Positions 41,833 to 51,268 of a stretch of 64,000 nt of DNA are shown here, one piece after another. The notes below the pieces were generated by a model. It was not told the DNA's origin. It saw only the letters and a list, made by a program, of their open reading frames with translations, and searched no databases. Made by a program: the position numbers and the translations under genes. Source of the stretch: JAIVGV01 sp031425275 (GTDB taxonomy: Bacteria > Acidobacteriota > Blastocatellia > Pyrinomonadales > Pyrinomonadaceae); NCBI GenBank assembly GCA_031425275.1, contig JANPJA010000036.1, positions 4,782 to 68,781 of the forward strand, read 5' to 3'. The first letter of the stretch is position 1, and every line of letters begins with the position of its first letter.

Positions 41833-42798
41833 ATGAAGAAACGATACTGGCTGGCGGCGGCTTACGGGCTGGCGGGCGCGGCGATGGTGGCGCGGATGCT
41901 CGCGCGCCCGCGCGACGTGCGTTGGGAGGAGCACCGCGAGCACCTGCGCCACGCCGAGCGTTCGCGCTTCGTCGAGATCGACGGCGCGCGTTTGCACTAC
42001 CACGAGGCGGGCGACCCTGCGGCCCCGCCCGTCGTCCTCCTCCACGGCTTCATCGCGTCGAGCTACGTGTGGCGCGACGTGCTCGTGCCGCTCGCCGATG
42101 CGGGTCTGCGGGCCGTCGCGCCCGATCTGCTCGGCTTCGGGTTCTCGGCCAAGCCGCGCGGGGGCGAGTACACCATCGAGACGCAGGCGCGCGTGACGGT
42201 GGGGCTGATGGACGCGCTCGGGATCGGGCGCGCGACGCTCGTCGGCAGCTCCTACGGCGGGGCCGTCGCGGCCGTCTGCGCGCTCGACCACGCGGAGCGC
42301 GTGGAACGCCTCGCGCTCGTCGGCGCGGTGACGAACGACCGCATCCTGCGCCACCCGCTGCTGCGCGCCCTGCGCGTGCCGCTGGTGGGCGAGCTGATCT
42401 CGCCCGTCCTGTTCGACGTGCGGCAACTGGCGAAGCGACGCCGCTGGCGCTCCGCCGCGCGCGCGCGCGGAACATGGTTCGACGAGCGCGAGTTCACCTC
42501 CGAGCACCGCCCCTTGAGCGCGGCGGCGACGCAACGCGCGGCCGTGCGCACGGCGCGCCGCTGGTCGGCGACGCGCGTCGAGCGCGAGGCGCACCGCATC
42601 CAACAGCCGACCCTCATCGTCTGGGGCGACCGCGACCACTACCTGCCGCTCGCCGACGCCGAGCGGCTCCACGATTTGATCCCGCACTCGCGTCTCTTCG
42701 TCTTCCGCGACACCGGCCACACGCCGCAGGAGGAACACCCGGAGGAGTTCGCCCGGCTCGTCGCGGACTTCTGTCAAGCCGCGACGGGTGAGCCGTAA
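41833..42798 (+). CDS. Alpha/beta hydrolase with N-terminal membrane segment
   Basis: 321 residues from ATG 41833, GGAGA about 11 bases upstream; ATG 41821 adds four codons. N-terminal hydrophobic segment (WLAAAYGLAGAAMVARML). Hydrolase core: VVLLHGFIASSYVW (oxyanion HG), nucleophile elbow GSSYGG, catalytic Asp in VWGDRDHYLP, catalytic His in DTGHTPQEE. Cap segment 170-230 is Arg-rich. Typical of acyl or epoxide hydrolases anchored to the inner membrane; substrate unknown. A GACGGGTGAGCC repeat fragment sits at the 3' end (TGEP stop). Confidence 0.9.
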   Translation: MKKRYWLAAAYGLAGAAMVARMLARPRDVRWEEHREHLRHAERSRFVEIDGARLHYHEAGDPAAPPVVLLHGFIASSYVWRDVLVPLADAGLRAVAPDLLGFGFSAKPRGGEYTIETQARVTVGLMDALGIGRATLVGSSYGGAVAAVCALDHAERVERLALVGAVTNDRILRHPLLRALRVPLVGELISPVLFDVRQLAKRRRWRSAARARGTWFDEREFTSEHRPLSAAATQRAAVRTARRWSATRVEREAHRIQQPTLIVWGDRDHYLPLADAERLHDLIPHSRLFVFRDTGHTPQEEHPEEFARLVADFCQAATGEP

Positions 42799-42802
42799 GA
42801 CG

Positions 42803-42961
42803 GTGCGCCCGGCTACCGCCGCGCCTCGGGCGCGGCGGCTCTCGATCTTCAAAGACCGCCTTAAGGGCCGCGAGCGATTCGTCGGCGTTCGCATCGGCGA
42901 GCGCGTGGATGTCTATCCCGCGCTCGAAGAGTTCTTCGGCGGGCGCGGCCTCGAAGCCTGA
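42803..42961 (+). CDS. Possible 52-aa protein after the hydrolase gene
   Basis: GTG 42803 opens a frame to TGA 42961 with strong third-position GC (SIFKDRLKGRERFVGVRIGE... ending in a glutamate/glycine-rich tail). The opposite strand also reads through this stretch with good codon bias (ELFERGIDIHALADANADE), so the direction cannot be decided. It may be a remnant of a larger gene. Confidence 0.25.
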   Translation: MRPATAAPRARRLSIFKDRLKGRERFVGVRIGERVDVYPALEEFFGGRGLEA

Positions 42962-43458
42962 CGCCAAGCCCGGACGACTAACGCGGCCCCTCCCGACACT
43001 CCACAGTTCCTCAGCCTCCGTCCGAAAATTTGGAAGCAATATCCAGAAATTCAGCCCCGGCCCCGGCCCCGTCGCGCCGAACGAATTTTCCTCCGAAGGG
43101 TTATACCTAAACAAAATCGTGTTTTAAGTGACGTTATCGGGATGTGCCGAGGCTGGAATGGTGCTTGCCTATTGTCACGGCAGTGTTACGGCTCGTCTTG
43201 AGGCATATTTGTCAGAGTTGGAGTTTTTGGGAGCGCCCGCGCGCCCGAACCCGCGTGACGAGTTAAGTGCTGGCGAGCATATTCTTGACAAACCGCAACC
43301 TTCCGCGCGCCCCAAGTTAAGCGGCGCGCCCGCCGCGCGGCGGGTCTTCACCGAGACGCCGCGGGCGAGGAGTCCAAGGGGTTCGGGCCGCAGGCGGCGA
43401 CCGAATGAGTCGGCCGCGTCGGGAATAGGTTTCACTCACGAAGGAGTCTTATAAACTA
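42962..43458. other. Spacer upstream of the TonB-type receptor gene
   Basis: About 500 bases with no convincing gene. 43085-43150 is AT-rich, and TTGACA occurs at 43286-43291 without a clear -10 partner. Because the downstream gene has the codon bias of a highly expressed protein, a promoter and long 5' leader probably lie here. Confidence 0.35.
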
Positions 43459-46400
43459 ATGAAAAATACATGTAAAAGGTGGCTGGCCGGCTTCATGTCG
43501 CTGGCCTTGATCACGATGAGCCTGTCAGTTCCTCTCGCGGCCCAAGAGCCGACGGGCGGCGTCGAAGGCACGGTGACCGACCCGTCGGGCGCGGTCGTCG
43601 TCAAGGCCGGCGTCACGGTGCGCAACCCCGCGACCAACTTCTCCCGCACGACCGAGACCAACGACGAAGGCTTCTTCCGCGTCTCGCAGTTGCCCCCCGG
43701 CACCTACGAGATTCGCGTGACGGGAGCGAACTTCAAAACGACCGTGGTCAAAGAGGTCGGCGTCAGCGTCGGCCAGAACAGCCCGGCCGACGTTAAGCTT
43801 GAGATCGGCGGCGCCTCCGAAGAGGTGACGGTCGTCGGCTCCGGCGAGGCGCAGATCGAGCGCGTCGATCAGACCGTGTCCGGCGTCGTCGGCACCGTCC
43901 AGATTCAGAACCTGCCCTTGAACGGGCGCAACTTCCTCGACCTCGCGCAGCTCCAGCCGGGCGTCGAGACGGTCGCGGGCGGCAGCTTCGATCCGACCAA
44001 GGCCAACTACACGGGCATCTCCATCGCCGGACAGGCGGGCCGCTCCACGCAGATCGCCGTTGACGGCGGCTCGGTCGTCGATAACGTCGTCGGCACGACC
44101 GTCCAGAACTTCTCGCAGGAGATCGTGCAGGAGTTCCAACTCGGCATCTCCAACTTCGACCTCTCGACCGGCGCTTCCTCGACCGGCTCGGTGAACATCA
44201 TCTCGCGCTCCGGCTCGAATGATTTCCACGGCAACGCTTACCTCTACGGCCGCGACGCCAAGTGGTCGGCTTTTCCCAGTCTCAAGCGACTCGACGATGC
44301 GGTCGATCCCTTGACCGGTACGTCACTCCCTGTGCAGGCGCGGGCCGAGAGGATTCCGTTCGACCGCCAGCAGTACGGCGGCACCATCGGCGGCCCCATC
44401 GTGCGCGACAAGCTGTTCTTCTTCTTCAACGTCGAGAAGAACAATCAGGACGGCTCGGCCCTGCACAACCCGACCGAGGTTCCCAGCTTCGCCGGCTTCA
44501 CCCCCAACCCCTTCGACGAGACCCTCGTCACGGGCAAGGTTGACTGGGCCGTGAACGGCAGCACGAACGTCAGCACGCGCTACTCGTTCAACGACAACTT
44601 CCAGGACGTGCCGTTCGCCCCCGGCTCCGGCATCGTGCCGCGCGAATCCGCCTCGGGCATCTTCCAGTCGAACAACCAGCTCGTCTCGAACCGCTCGCAC
44701 AACGTCGTCACGGGCATCACGCACGCCTTCGGCCCGACGCTGAGCAACAACTTCGTCTTCAACTTCAGCGACTTCTCCAACGAGATCGCCCCGGCCACCG
44801 AGGGCGTCACGGAGATTCGCGTCCTCGGCTCGCAGTCCTTCCGCTCGGGCACCAACGCCATCGCGCCGCAGACCACCTATCAGGAGCGCCACCAGTTGCG
44901 CGACGACCTGACGTGGGTGCGCGGCGACCACACGTTCCGCTTCGGCGGCAACTACGAGCGCACCTCCATCAACGGCTCGTTCGCCTTCGCCAAGCCCGGC
45001 CGCATCCGCCTCTTCAGCCCGACCGACGCCGGCGTGGCCGGCTACGTCACGGAGGCCGACTTCCTGAACGCCCCCGTGCGCGACATCTCGATGGGCATCG
45101 GCAGCGACCTCCTGCCTTTCAACTCCGACCGCAGCGACACGCTCAACCACCGCTTCCAGATTTACGGCAACGACTCGTGGAAGCTCACCAACCGGTTCAC
45201 GATGAACTGGGGCCTCTCCTACCGCGTCGACTCGAACCTGTGGAACCACGATCAAGTCCGCCCGGCCGTCGTCGCCCCGGTCTTCGGCAAGGGCACGGCG
45301 GCGAGCCCGAAGGACACGAATAACTTCGCGCCGCGCGTCGGCTTCGCGTGGGACGTGGCCGGCAACGGCAAGACGGTGGTGCGCGGCGGCGTCGGCCTCT
45401 ACTACGACAACACCATCGACAACCTGCGCCTCTTCGAGCGCGCCGACCTCGGGCGTCCCGGCGCGGAGTTGTTCCTCGTCGGCGTCGATCTGCGCAGCCC
45501 GCTCTTCCCCGGCGGCGACGGCCGCTTCAGCGTGGGCCAGAACTTCACGCTCGCGCAGGCGCTCGCGCTCATCCCGGCGGCACGCGCCAACATCGAGGCG
45601 AACGCTTTCACCTGCACGCTGCCGACTTCGCTTGAGTGCTTCAACTCGGTCTCCGGCCCGCTCTTCTCGACCGAGTTCGAGGTGCCCTACTCGATCCAGT
45701 ACGCCGTCGGCGTCCAGCGCGAGCTGCCGTGGAAGATGCTCTTCCAGGGCGACTTCAACTACCGCAAGGGCCTCCACGAAGTCATCGTCTATGACATCAA
45801 CAAGATCGACGACGACATCACCGGCCCGCGCACGGCCTTCCCGAACACGATTCCTTACGCCGACTCGTCGGGCTTCTCGACCTACGTGGGCGGCCTCTTC
45901 CGCGTGGATCGCCGGTTCTCGAACGGCTTCCAGATGACGGCCAGCTACGCGCTGTCGCGCTTCAAGGCGTTCGGCGGCGACGCCCTCGGCCTCGGCGCGA
46001 CCGTGACCGACCTCAACAACTTCCGCCCCGAGTTCGGCCCGGCCGGTCTCGACCGCACGCACCGCTTCGTCCTGAGCGGCGTTTACGAGCTGCCGTTCTT
46101 CCGCAACAGCGACAACGCCGTCAAGCGCAACGTCCTCGGCGGCTGGCAGGTCTCGATGATCTCGACGGCGTTTAGCGGCATCCCGCAGAGCGTCTTCCTG
46201 CCGCACTTCGTTGACCTCTCCCGCTCGGGCACGTTCCAGTCTTACCTGCCCGGCACGCGCAACGGCTCCATCGGGCGCGACGTGAGGAACGTGGGCGATC
46301 TGAACGCGCTCATCTCGGCCTACAACACGAGCATCCCGACCCTCGGCGTGGCCTGCGGCGAGGACAGCCCGACCGGGCGCTGCGACAGCACGCACCCGTC

Positions 46401-46719
46401 GTTCTTCGACCCCATCACCCGCCTCGCGCAGCTCCCGGGCAACACGCAGCTCGGCGGCGACTCGGTCATCTCGCAAGACATCCGCCTGACCAAGACGTTC
46501 CGGTTCAGGGAAGGAATGGGCCTCGACCTGATCGGGGAGGTTTTCAACCTCTTCAACGTGGCGAACCTGACCTACCCGGCCGCCATCACCCTCGCCGACG
46601 AGGGCACGTCGGCGTCCGAGATCACGACCGTCAACTTCGGGCCGAGCGCGCGCACCAACAGCGTCTTCGGCACGGGCGGGCCTCGCGCCTTCCAGTTCGC
46701 GGCGAAGTTCCGCTTCTAA
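43459..46719 (+). CDS. TonB-dependent-receptor-like outer-membrane protein with carboxypeptidase-regulatory domain
   Basis: 1086 residues, GAAGGAG before ATG. Signal peptide to about residue 29 (PLAAQ). CarboxypepD_reg domain about 30-115: GGVEGTVTDPSGAVVV, GFFRVSQLPPGTYEIRV. Plug region 130-240: IQNLPLNGRNFLDLAQLQPG and a 'FQLGISNFDLSTGASSTGSVNIISRSG' segment. A long beta-barrel ends with Phe (FQFAAKFRF), the usual last residue for BAM insertion. This acidobacterial family is multi-copy and resembles SusC-like oligosaccharide/peptide receptors without a TonB box that I can point to. Strong codon bias suggests high expression. The terminator at 46752 ends the transcript. Confidence 0.92.
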   Translation: MKNTCKRWLAGFMSLALITMSLSVPLAAQEPTGGVEGTVTDPSGAVVVKAGVTVRNPATNFSRTTETNDEGFFRVSQLPPGTYEIRVTGANFKTTVVKEVGVSVGQNSPADVKLEIGGASEEVTVVGSGEAQIERVDQTVSGVVGTVQIQNLPLNGRNFLDLAQLQPGVETVAGGSFDPTKANYTGISIAGQAGRSTQIAVDGGSVVDNVVGTTVQNFSQEIVQEFQLGISNFDLSTGASSTGSVNIISRSGSNDFHGNAYLYGRDAKWSAFPSLKRLDDAVDPLTGTSLPVQARAERIPFDRQQYGGTIGGPIVRDKLFFFFNVEKNNQDGSALHNPTEVPSFAGFTPNPFDETLVTGKVDWAVNGSTNVSTRYSFNDNFQDVPFAPGSGIVPRESASGIFQSNNQLVSNRSHNVVTGITHAFGPTLSNNFVFNFSDFSNEIAPATEGVTEIRVLGSQSFRSGTNAIAPQTTYQERHQLRDDLTWVRGDHTFRFGGNYERTSINGSFAFAKPGRIRLFSPTDAGVAGYVTEADFLNAPVRDISMGIGSDLLPFNSDRSDTLNHRFQIYGNDSWKLTNRFTMNWGLSYRVDSNLWNHDQVRPAVVAPVFGKGTAASPKDTNNFAPRVGFAWDVAGNGKTVVRGGVGLYYDNTIDNLRLFERADLGRPGAELFLVGVDLRSPLFPGGDGRFSVGQNFTLAQALALIPAARANIEANAFTCTLPTSLECFNSVSGPLFSTEFEVPYSIQYAVGVQRELPWKMLFQGDFNYRKGLHEVIVYDINKIDDDITGPRTAFPNTIPYADSSGFSTYVGGLFRVDRRFSNGFQMTASYALSRFKAFGGDALGLGATVTDLNNFRPEFGPAGLDRTHRFVLSGVYELPFFRNSDNAVKRNVLGGWQVSMISTAFSGIPQSVFLPHFVDLSRSGTFQSYLPGTRNGSIGRDVRNVGDLNALISAYNTSIPTLGVACGEDSPTGRCDSTHPSFFDPITRLAQLPGNTQLGGDSVISQDIRLTKTFRFREGMGLDLIGEVFNLFNVANLTYPAAITLADEGTSASEITTVNFGPSARTNSVFGTGGPRAFQFAAKFRF

Positions 46720-46751
46720 GCGGCCTCGCCAACGACTGTAGTCGCTTAAAC

Positions 46752-46786
46752 GGGTGGAGCCTGAAACATGGCTCCACCCTTTCTTT
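46752..46786 (+). terminator. Intrinsic terminator after the receptor gene
   Basis: Perfect 10-bp stem GGGTGGAGCC / GGCTCCACCC, 8-base loop, followed by TTTCTTT. Confidence 0.88.
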
Positions 46787-46863
46787 ATCCGCCGCCCGGC
46801 GGGCTAAACTCCGGGCCGGCGGCGGCGACACCGCCAACCCTTACGCACCCGGAGGTGACTCAG

Positions 46864-47913
46864 ATGAAACTTCGCGCCGCCCTCCTGACTGCCTTTCCCC
46901 TCGCGCTCTTAGCCGTCACCGCTTCCGCCGCGCGTGCGCAGGGGCACACCATCCGCGGCAAGGTGCGCAACGCGGCGGGCGCCAACGTCGGGCGCGTCAC
47001 CGTCACGCTCGAACAGAACGGCGCGATGATCGATCAGACGGTGGCGAACAACGAGGGCGACTTTCATTTCGGCGGCCTCGGCGGCACGAGCTACACCGTC
47101 GTCATCTCCGCGGCCGATTACAACCCCGCCGGCGAGTCAATCGAGTTCGTCCGCCAGAGTGCGCCCGACCAGCCGGGCGAGTCGCGCACGGTCGAGATCA
47201 CTTTAACGGCGCGCGGCGGCGTGCGCCCGCCGCGCGCCGGGTTAAACTTCGTGCAGAACGTCCCTCCGCCCGCGCGCCAGTCGTTCGAGGCCGGCCTCAA
47301 GCACCAGCAGGAGAACCGCCCCGCCGAGGCCGCCGCCGCATACGAGGCCGCGATCAAAATCTTCCCCGACTACTTCGACGCGCGCTTCGTCCTCGCCAAC
47401 CAGTTCATCAGCCAGAGCAAGCTCGGCGAGGCCATCCCGCATTTGGACGTGGCCCGCCGCGTCAACCCTCGCGACGACCGCGTCTGGCACTCGTTCGGGA
47501 TCATCCTGATGCGCCAGAGCAAATTCGCCACGGCCGCGCGCGTCTTCGGCGAGGCGGCCAAACTCAGCCCCGCCGACGCGCAGTACCCGCTCGCGCAAGC
47601 GGCGGCCTTCATCGATCAGGCGGCGATCATCGACCCCAAGCAGTCGCCGGCCGCGGCCGACGAGCGCGCCTTCGCGCTGGCCGAGGCCGGGAAGGCCCTC
47701 GACGCCGCGCAGAAGATCGGCCGGGGCAAACTCGCCGATGTCCACCGCCAGCGCGCCCGCCTCTACGAGCGCGCGGGCGAGCGCGCCCGCGCCGCCGACG
47801 AGTTGGAGCAATACTTACGCAAGTCGCCGGGCCTCAAGAACGCCGCCGCCGTCCGCGACGCCATCAAGTCGCTGCGCGCCCCCGCCCCGCCCGCCCGGAC
47901 GAAGAACCCCTGA
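46864..47913 (+). CDS. Secreted carboxypeptidase-regulatory plus TPR protein
   Basis: 349 residues from ATG 46864 with GGAGGTGA 8 bases upstream. Signal peptide (LRAALLTAFPLALLAVTASAARAQ). CarboxypepD_reg domain (about 25-105: IRGKVRNAAGANVGRVTVTLEQ). TPRs cover about 130-345: AAAYEAAIKIFPDYFDARFVLANQF, AIPHLDVARRVNPRDDRVWHSFG. It would be a periplasmic or surface scaffold; position directly after the TonB-type receptor, separated by its terminator, suggests a partner in outer-membrane substrate handling. Function otherwise unknown. Confidence 0.85.
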   Translation: MKLRAALLTAFPLALLAVTASAARAQGHTIRGKVRNAAGANVGRVTVTLEQNGAMIDQTVANNEGDFHFGGLGGTSYTVVISAADYNPAGESIEFVRQSAPDQPGESRTVEITLTARGGVRPPRAGLNFVQNVPPPARQSFEAGLKHQQENRPAEAAAAYEAAIKIFPDYFDARFVLANQFISQSKLGEAIPHLDVARRVNPRDDRVWHSFGIILMRQSKFATAARVFGEAAKLSPADAQYPLAQAAAFIDQAAIIDPKQSPAAADERAFALAEAGKALDAAQKIGRGKLADVHRQRARLYERAGERARAADELEQYLRKSPGLKNAAAVRDAIKSLRAPAPPARTKNP

Positions 47914-47932
47914 GCGAAAAGTCCGCAAGTCG

Positions 47933-48025
47933 GAACGATGAACGATGAAGGAGTGATCACTCAACTGGAGTGATCACTCCTTCATCGTTCATCGTTCATC
48001 GTTCATCGTTCATCGTTCATCGTTC
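47933..48025. repeat. Fold-back repeat of the GAACGAT family
   Basis: GGAACGATGAACGATGAAGG (47932-) with GAGTGATCAC pairs to GTGATCACTC and CCTTCATCGTTCATCGTTC, which runs on for several copies to 48025. The symmetric centre is GTGATCACTC...GAGTGATCAC. Confidence 0.85.
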
Positions 48026-48029
48026 TACT

Positions 48030-48530
48030 TTAGTTTCTCCGCCAGATCGCGTAGTTAAGGAAGGCGGCGTAGGTGACCCACCAGAGGTAGGGCACGAAGA
48101 GCCAGCCGGCGAGGTGTGTGACGCGCCAGAAGGTCGTCATCGTGGCGAAGATCGCGGCCCAGAGAAAGGCGATCCCGGCGAGGGCCGCGCCGGGGCTTTT
48201 GAGGCCGAAGAAGAGGATCGACCAGAGCGTGTTGAGGATGAGCTGCGCGGCGAAGAGGGCGAGGGCGAGCCGCGCGCCCTGAATGCCGCGCTCGCGCCAG
48301 ACGAGCCACGCCGCGACGGCCATCGACAGATATAGTAGAGTCCAGACCGGCCCGAAGAGCCAGTTGGGCGGAGTCCACGCGGGCTTTTGCAGCGAGGCGT
48401 ACCAGCCGGGGATCGCCGGGGTGGTCGCGAGCGAGCCGATGCCGGCGGCGGCGAAGCTGACCGCGACGAAGGCCGCGAGGGCGAGCCACTGCGACAAGTT
48501 CGCCGGCAAGAGTGTGGCGTCGGTTCTCAT
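48030..48530 (-). CDS. tspO: TspO/MBR-family protein
   Basis: 166 residues, the usual TspO length. ATG 48530 (MRTDATLLPAN) is taken; upstream in-frame codons are non-coding by composition. Five membrane helices. Signature pieces are WYASLQKPAWTPPNWLFGPVWTLLY (about 42-66) and WSILFFGLKSPGAALAGI. The Pro-rich W-x-P-P loop and 'NTLWSILFF' helix match the cholesterol/porphyrin-binding fold. Bacterial TspO binds tetrapyrroles and modulates photo-oxidative and stress responses. Ends next to an ACGATGA fold-back. Confidence 0.92.
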   Translation of the reverse strand: MRTDATLLPANLSQWLALAAFVAVSFAAAGIGSLATTPAIPGWYASLQKPAWTPPNWLFGPVWTLLYLSMAVAAWLVWRERGIQGARLALALFAAQLILNTLWSILFFGLKSPGAALAGIAFLWAAIFATMTTFWRVTHLAGWLFVPYLWWVTYAAFLNYAIWRRN

Positions 48531-48736
48531 GTCTTGCATGAGAGCGCAGAACTCTCGCGAATTGTTCGCGCGGGCGTCCCCGCGCCCTGACTTTTCTGTG
48601 GCGCGCTCCGGCGGATGTGGGGCTGACGGCCGCGCGACGTGCCACGCACTTTCGTCTCGCGCGCACACTGGCCGCGAAACACTTTTCGCCCGGCCTCACA
48701 CGGCGGGCCGGCTGGATTTTCGAGGGACTGACTAAG

Positions 48737-49195
48737 ATGAGTCTGCACAAATTCGAGAAAGAGAGCATCATCCGCGCCGCGCCGGAGCGCGTGTTCGCGT
48801 TCCACGAACTGCCGGACGCGCTGGAGCGTCTCACACCGCCGTGGGAACAGGCGCGCGTCGTGAAGGCGGCGCGCATCTCGGAGGTCGGCTCGGAGGCCGT
48901 CATCGAGACGCGCTTGTTCGGCCTCATCAAGGCGCGCTGGGTCGCGCGCCACACGCTCTACGACCCGCCGCGCGCCTTCGAGGACGTTCAGCTCTCCGGC
49001 CCCTTCCGCCGCTGGCGTCACCGCCACACCATCGAGCCGCACGCCGACGGCGCGATCTTGCGCGACTCCATCGAATACGAGCCGCCCCTCGGCCCGCTCG
49101 GCCGTCTGGCCGCGCCGTTCCTCATCAAGCCGCGACTGGAAAAGGTCTTCGCCTACCGCCACGAAGTCACGCGCGACTGGTGCGAAAAGCCGTGA
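48737..49195 (+). CDS. SRPBCC-family protein (cyclase/dehydrase-like)
   Basis: 152 residues from ATG 48737 (MSLHKFEKESII). START-like helix-grip fold: ESIIRAAPERVFAFHELPDALERLTPPWEQARVV, then GLIKARWVARHTLYDPPRAFEDVQLSGPFRRWRHRHTIEP and DSIEYEPPLGPLGRLAAPFLIKPRL. The ending LG..A..F..P.L..VF.YR is characteristic of the ligand-binding 'cell division inhibitor SulA-like' SRPBCC group often found next to nucleoside-diphosphate-sugar epimerases. Ligand unknown. The 3' end overlaps a GTGACGGGTGA repeat. Confidence 0.82.
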   Translation: MSLHKFEKESIIRAAPERVFAFHELPDALERLTPPWEQARVVKAARISEVGSEAVIETRLFGLIKARWVARHTLYDPPRAFEDVQLSGPFRRWRHRHTIEPHADGAILRDSIEYEPPLGPLGRLAAPFLIKPRLEKVFAYRHEVTRDWCEKP

Positions 49196-49306
49196 CGGGT
49201 GAACCGTGACGGGCGATAGGAGAAAGACCGTCAACCGTGACAGGTGACAGGTGACAGGTCAGAACGAGTAGTTCATCTTGTCACCCGTCACGGTTTACCC
49301 GTCACG
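49191..49306. repeat. Fold-back repeat, GTGACGGGTGA family
   Basis: CGTGACGGGTGAACCGTGACGG at 49191 pairs with CCCGTCACGGTTTACCCGTC up to about 49306. The TGA stops of both flanking convergent genes are part of the repeat. Confidence 0.85.
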
Positions 49307-50381
49307 ACATTTGAAGTGCTTTGCCGACCGAGGGGTCGCGGCGGACGCGCCAGATGTGCGCGTCGAGGTGGTAGTGGATGAAGGCGTAGCCCCAGAAGAA
49401 GGCGGCGGCCGTCTGCGTCCACACGGACTGCGGGCCGTAAGTCTCGCCGACGAGGCGGCGGGGCAGTTGATACCAGAGGCCGAAGAGGACGCCGAAGGCG
49501 AGGTAGTACAGCACGCGGCGGCTGATGAGTTCCGCCGCGCCGTGCCGCTCGCCCCTTCCCGCGTATTTTTTGTTGTGGAACCAGATGAGGCGGTGGTATT
49601 GCAGGTTGTGATAGACGGTCAGGATGGCGACGATGGCGATGGCCTGCTGCGGCATCGGCGTGAGCAGCACGACCCAGTGCATCGGGATCGCGGCGGCGAG
49701 CAGCAGATACTTGGGGACGTTTAAGGGCAGCCCCGCGAGCGCGCGCTGAATCTGCCGGCCCGCCCAGACGGCGGCGACGATGATCGTCGCGGCGAGCAGC
49801 GCGGCCGAGAGAAAGTTAATCGCGCCCGCGAGTGTGGCGGGGACGCGGCTCAGGGCTTCCGGGTCGCGCGCGACGAAGGCGACGAACGGGTAGGTCATCG
49901 ACAGGAGCAGGAGCGCGCGGTCGAGCGCGTTATCGACGGGCGCGAGATCGTCGTTCTTTTTCTTGTAGAGCACCATGAACCCGTAGTGCTGTTTGACGAG
50001 GTGGTAGTAGGCCCACAGCGCGGCGAGGAAGAAGAAGACCGTGCCCGCGCCGGCCAACACCATCAGGGGGCCGACGGCGAAGAAGGCGAGCGAGCCCCAG
50101 AGCAGGCGCGCGCGCGCAGCGCGCTCCGCGCGGTCGAAGTAGGTGCGCGAGAACGTGCCGAAGACGTGCGGCGCGTCGATCAGCACGGCCCACCCGAGGA
50201 GCATCGGGAAGAGTGGGAGGAGGCCGGAGACGTAGAGCGCGAAGAGCAGATAACTCGACGCGACCGAGCCGACGAACCAGACGAGATCGTCTTTCGCGCC
50301 GATGATCCAGCGCAGCGAGACGGCGCGCGGCCGGACCGTCTCGGCGACGAGCGGGGTCGGTTGGAAGGTCGGGGCAGACAT
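49302..50381 (-). CDS. Polytopic membrane protein with conserved His motifs
   Basis: 359 residues from ATG 50381 (MSAPTFQPTPLV). About nine hydrophobic helices. Conserved His/Tyr clusters: PHVFGTFSRTYFDR, WAYYHLVKQHYGF, YHNLQYHRLIWFHNKKY and YAFIHYHLDAHIWRVRRDP. The last resembles the 'HY..D..IWR.RRDP' end of a family present in Acidobacteria and myxobacteria with no assigned reaction. The spaced histidines on one face suggest a membrane di-metal enzyme (hydroxylase- or carotenoid-cleavage-like), but this is only by analogy. The stop lies in a repeat. Confidence 0.75.
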   Translation of the reverse strand: MSAPTFQPTPLVAETVRPRAVSLRWIIGAKDDLVWFVGSVASSYLLFALYVSGLLPLFPMLLGWAVLIDAPHVFGTFSRTYFDRAERAARARLLWGSLAFFAVGPLMVLAGAGTVFFFLAALWAYYHLVKQHYGFMVLYKKKNDDLAPVDNALDRALLLLSMTYPFVAFVARDPEALSRVPATLAGAINFLSAALLAATIIVAAVWAGRQIQRALAGLPLNVPKYLLLAAAIPMHWVVLLTPMPQQAIAIVAILTVYHNLQYHRLIWFHNKKYAGRGERHGAAELISRRVLYYLAFGVLFGLWYQLPRRLVGETYGPQSVWTQTAAAFFWGYAFIHYHLDAHIWRVRRDPSVGKALQMS

Positions 50382-50556
50382 TAGGTTAGTCGTTGCTTGA
50401 GTGTTCGGCGTCTCTGCGGTGAATCCGACTTGTGGAAGCTCGAACCCGCGCGCCGGTTGGACGCGCGGCGCGGGCGCGTCACATAATTCCGCCACCGGCG
50501 CGGGGCGGATTTTAACACCGAACCGGCGCGCCGCGCGAAGGAGCGAGAGAACAATA

Positions 50557-51252
50557 GTGCCGACCCAAGACGAAGCCCTCCACGAACTGCTCGCCCTACT
50601 CTTTCAGGCGCACCCGTGGCACGGCGTCACGCCGGGAGACGGCGCGCCCGACGAGGTGAAAGCCTACATCGAGATCGTCCCGACCGACGGCGTCAAGTAC
50701 GAACTCGACAAGGCCACGGGCCACCTCAGAGTAGATCGCCCGCAACGCTTCTCCAGCTTTTGCCCGACGCCCTACGGCTTCATCCCGCAGACCTACTGCG
50801 GCGACAGCGTCGGCGAGTTGTGCGAGCTGCGCACGGGCCGCGCCGGCATCCGCGGCGACGGCGACCCTCTGGACATCTGCGTCCTCACCGAGCGCCCGGC
50901 CTCGCACGCCGACTTCCTCCTGCGCGCAGTCCCCATCGGCGGCCTGCGCATGATCGACGGCAACGAGGCCGACGACAAGATCGTCGCCGTCCTCTACGAC
51001 GACGTGACCTTCGGCCACCTCCGCGACATAACGGAAGCCCCGTCCGGCTTGATCGACCGCCTGCGCCACTACTTCCTCAGCTACAAACAACTCCCCGGCG
51101 GCGACGATCCGCGCCGCGTCGAGATCACGGACATCTACGACCGCGCCGAGGCCCACGAGGTCATCCGCCGCAGCCTCACGGACTACCGCGCCCGCTTCGG
51201 CCCGCCCGAAACGCGCCTTGCCGAACTGCGGCGGCTGCTCGCACAGCCATAG
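50557..51252 (+). CDS. ppa: Inorganic pyrophosphatase, family I
   Basis: 231 residues from GTG 50557, with AAGGAG about 14 bases upstream. The core is KAYIEIVPTDGVKYELDK, then GFIPQTYCGD, GDGDPLDICVLTERP (the Asp-x-Asp-Pro-x-Asp Mg site), IDGNEADDKIVAVL, HYFLSYKQLPGG. It hydrolyses PPi to drive biosynthesis in the cytoplasm. About 50 residues longer than the compact bacterial enzyme, through an N-terminal helix (EALHELLALLFQAHPWHG) and a C-terminal helix; this longer type occurs in Acidobacteriota and some Bacteroidota. Confidence 0.93.
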   Translation: MPTQDEALHELLALLFQAHPWHGVTPGDGAPDEVKAYIEIVPTDGVKYELDKATGHLRVDRPQRFSSFCPTPYGFIPQTYCGDSVGELCELRTGRAGIRGDGDPLDICVLTERPASHADFLLRAVPIGGLRMIDGNEADDKIVAVLYDDVTFGHLRDITEAPSGLIDRLRHYFLSYKQLPGGDDPRRVEITDIYDRAEAHEVIRRSLTDYRARFGPPETRLAELRRLLAQP

Positions 51253-51268
51253 CGCAAAACCGCTTTCG

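Noticed and set aside
42614..43114. 166-aa minus-strand frame opposite the hydrolase gene
   Set aside because: It is mostly the antisense of the hydrolase gene, and the tail is Arg/Pro-rich as expected for GC-rich shadow frames. Only the middle 40 residues look protein-like and are recorded with the competing + strand reading.
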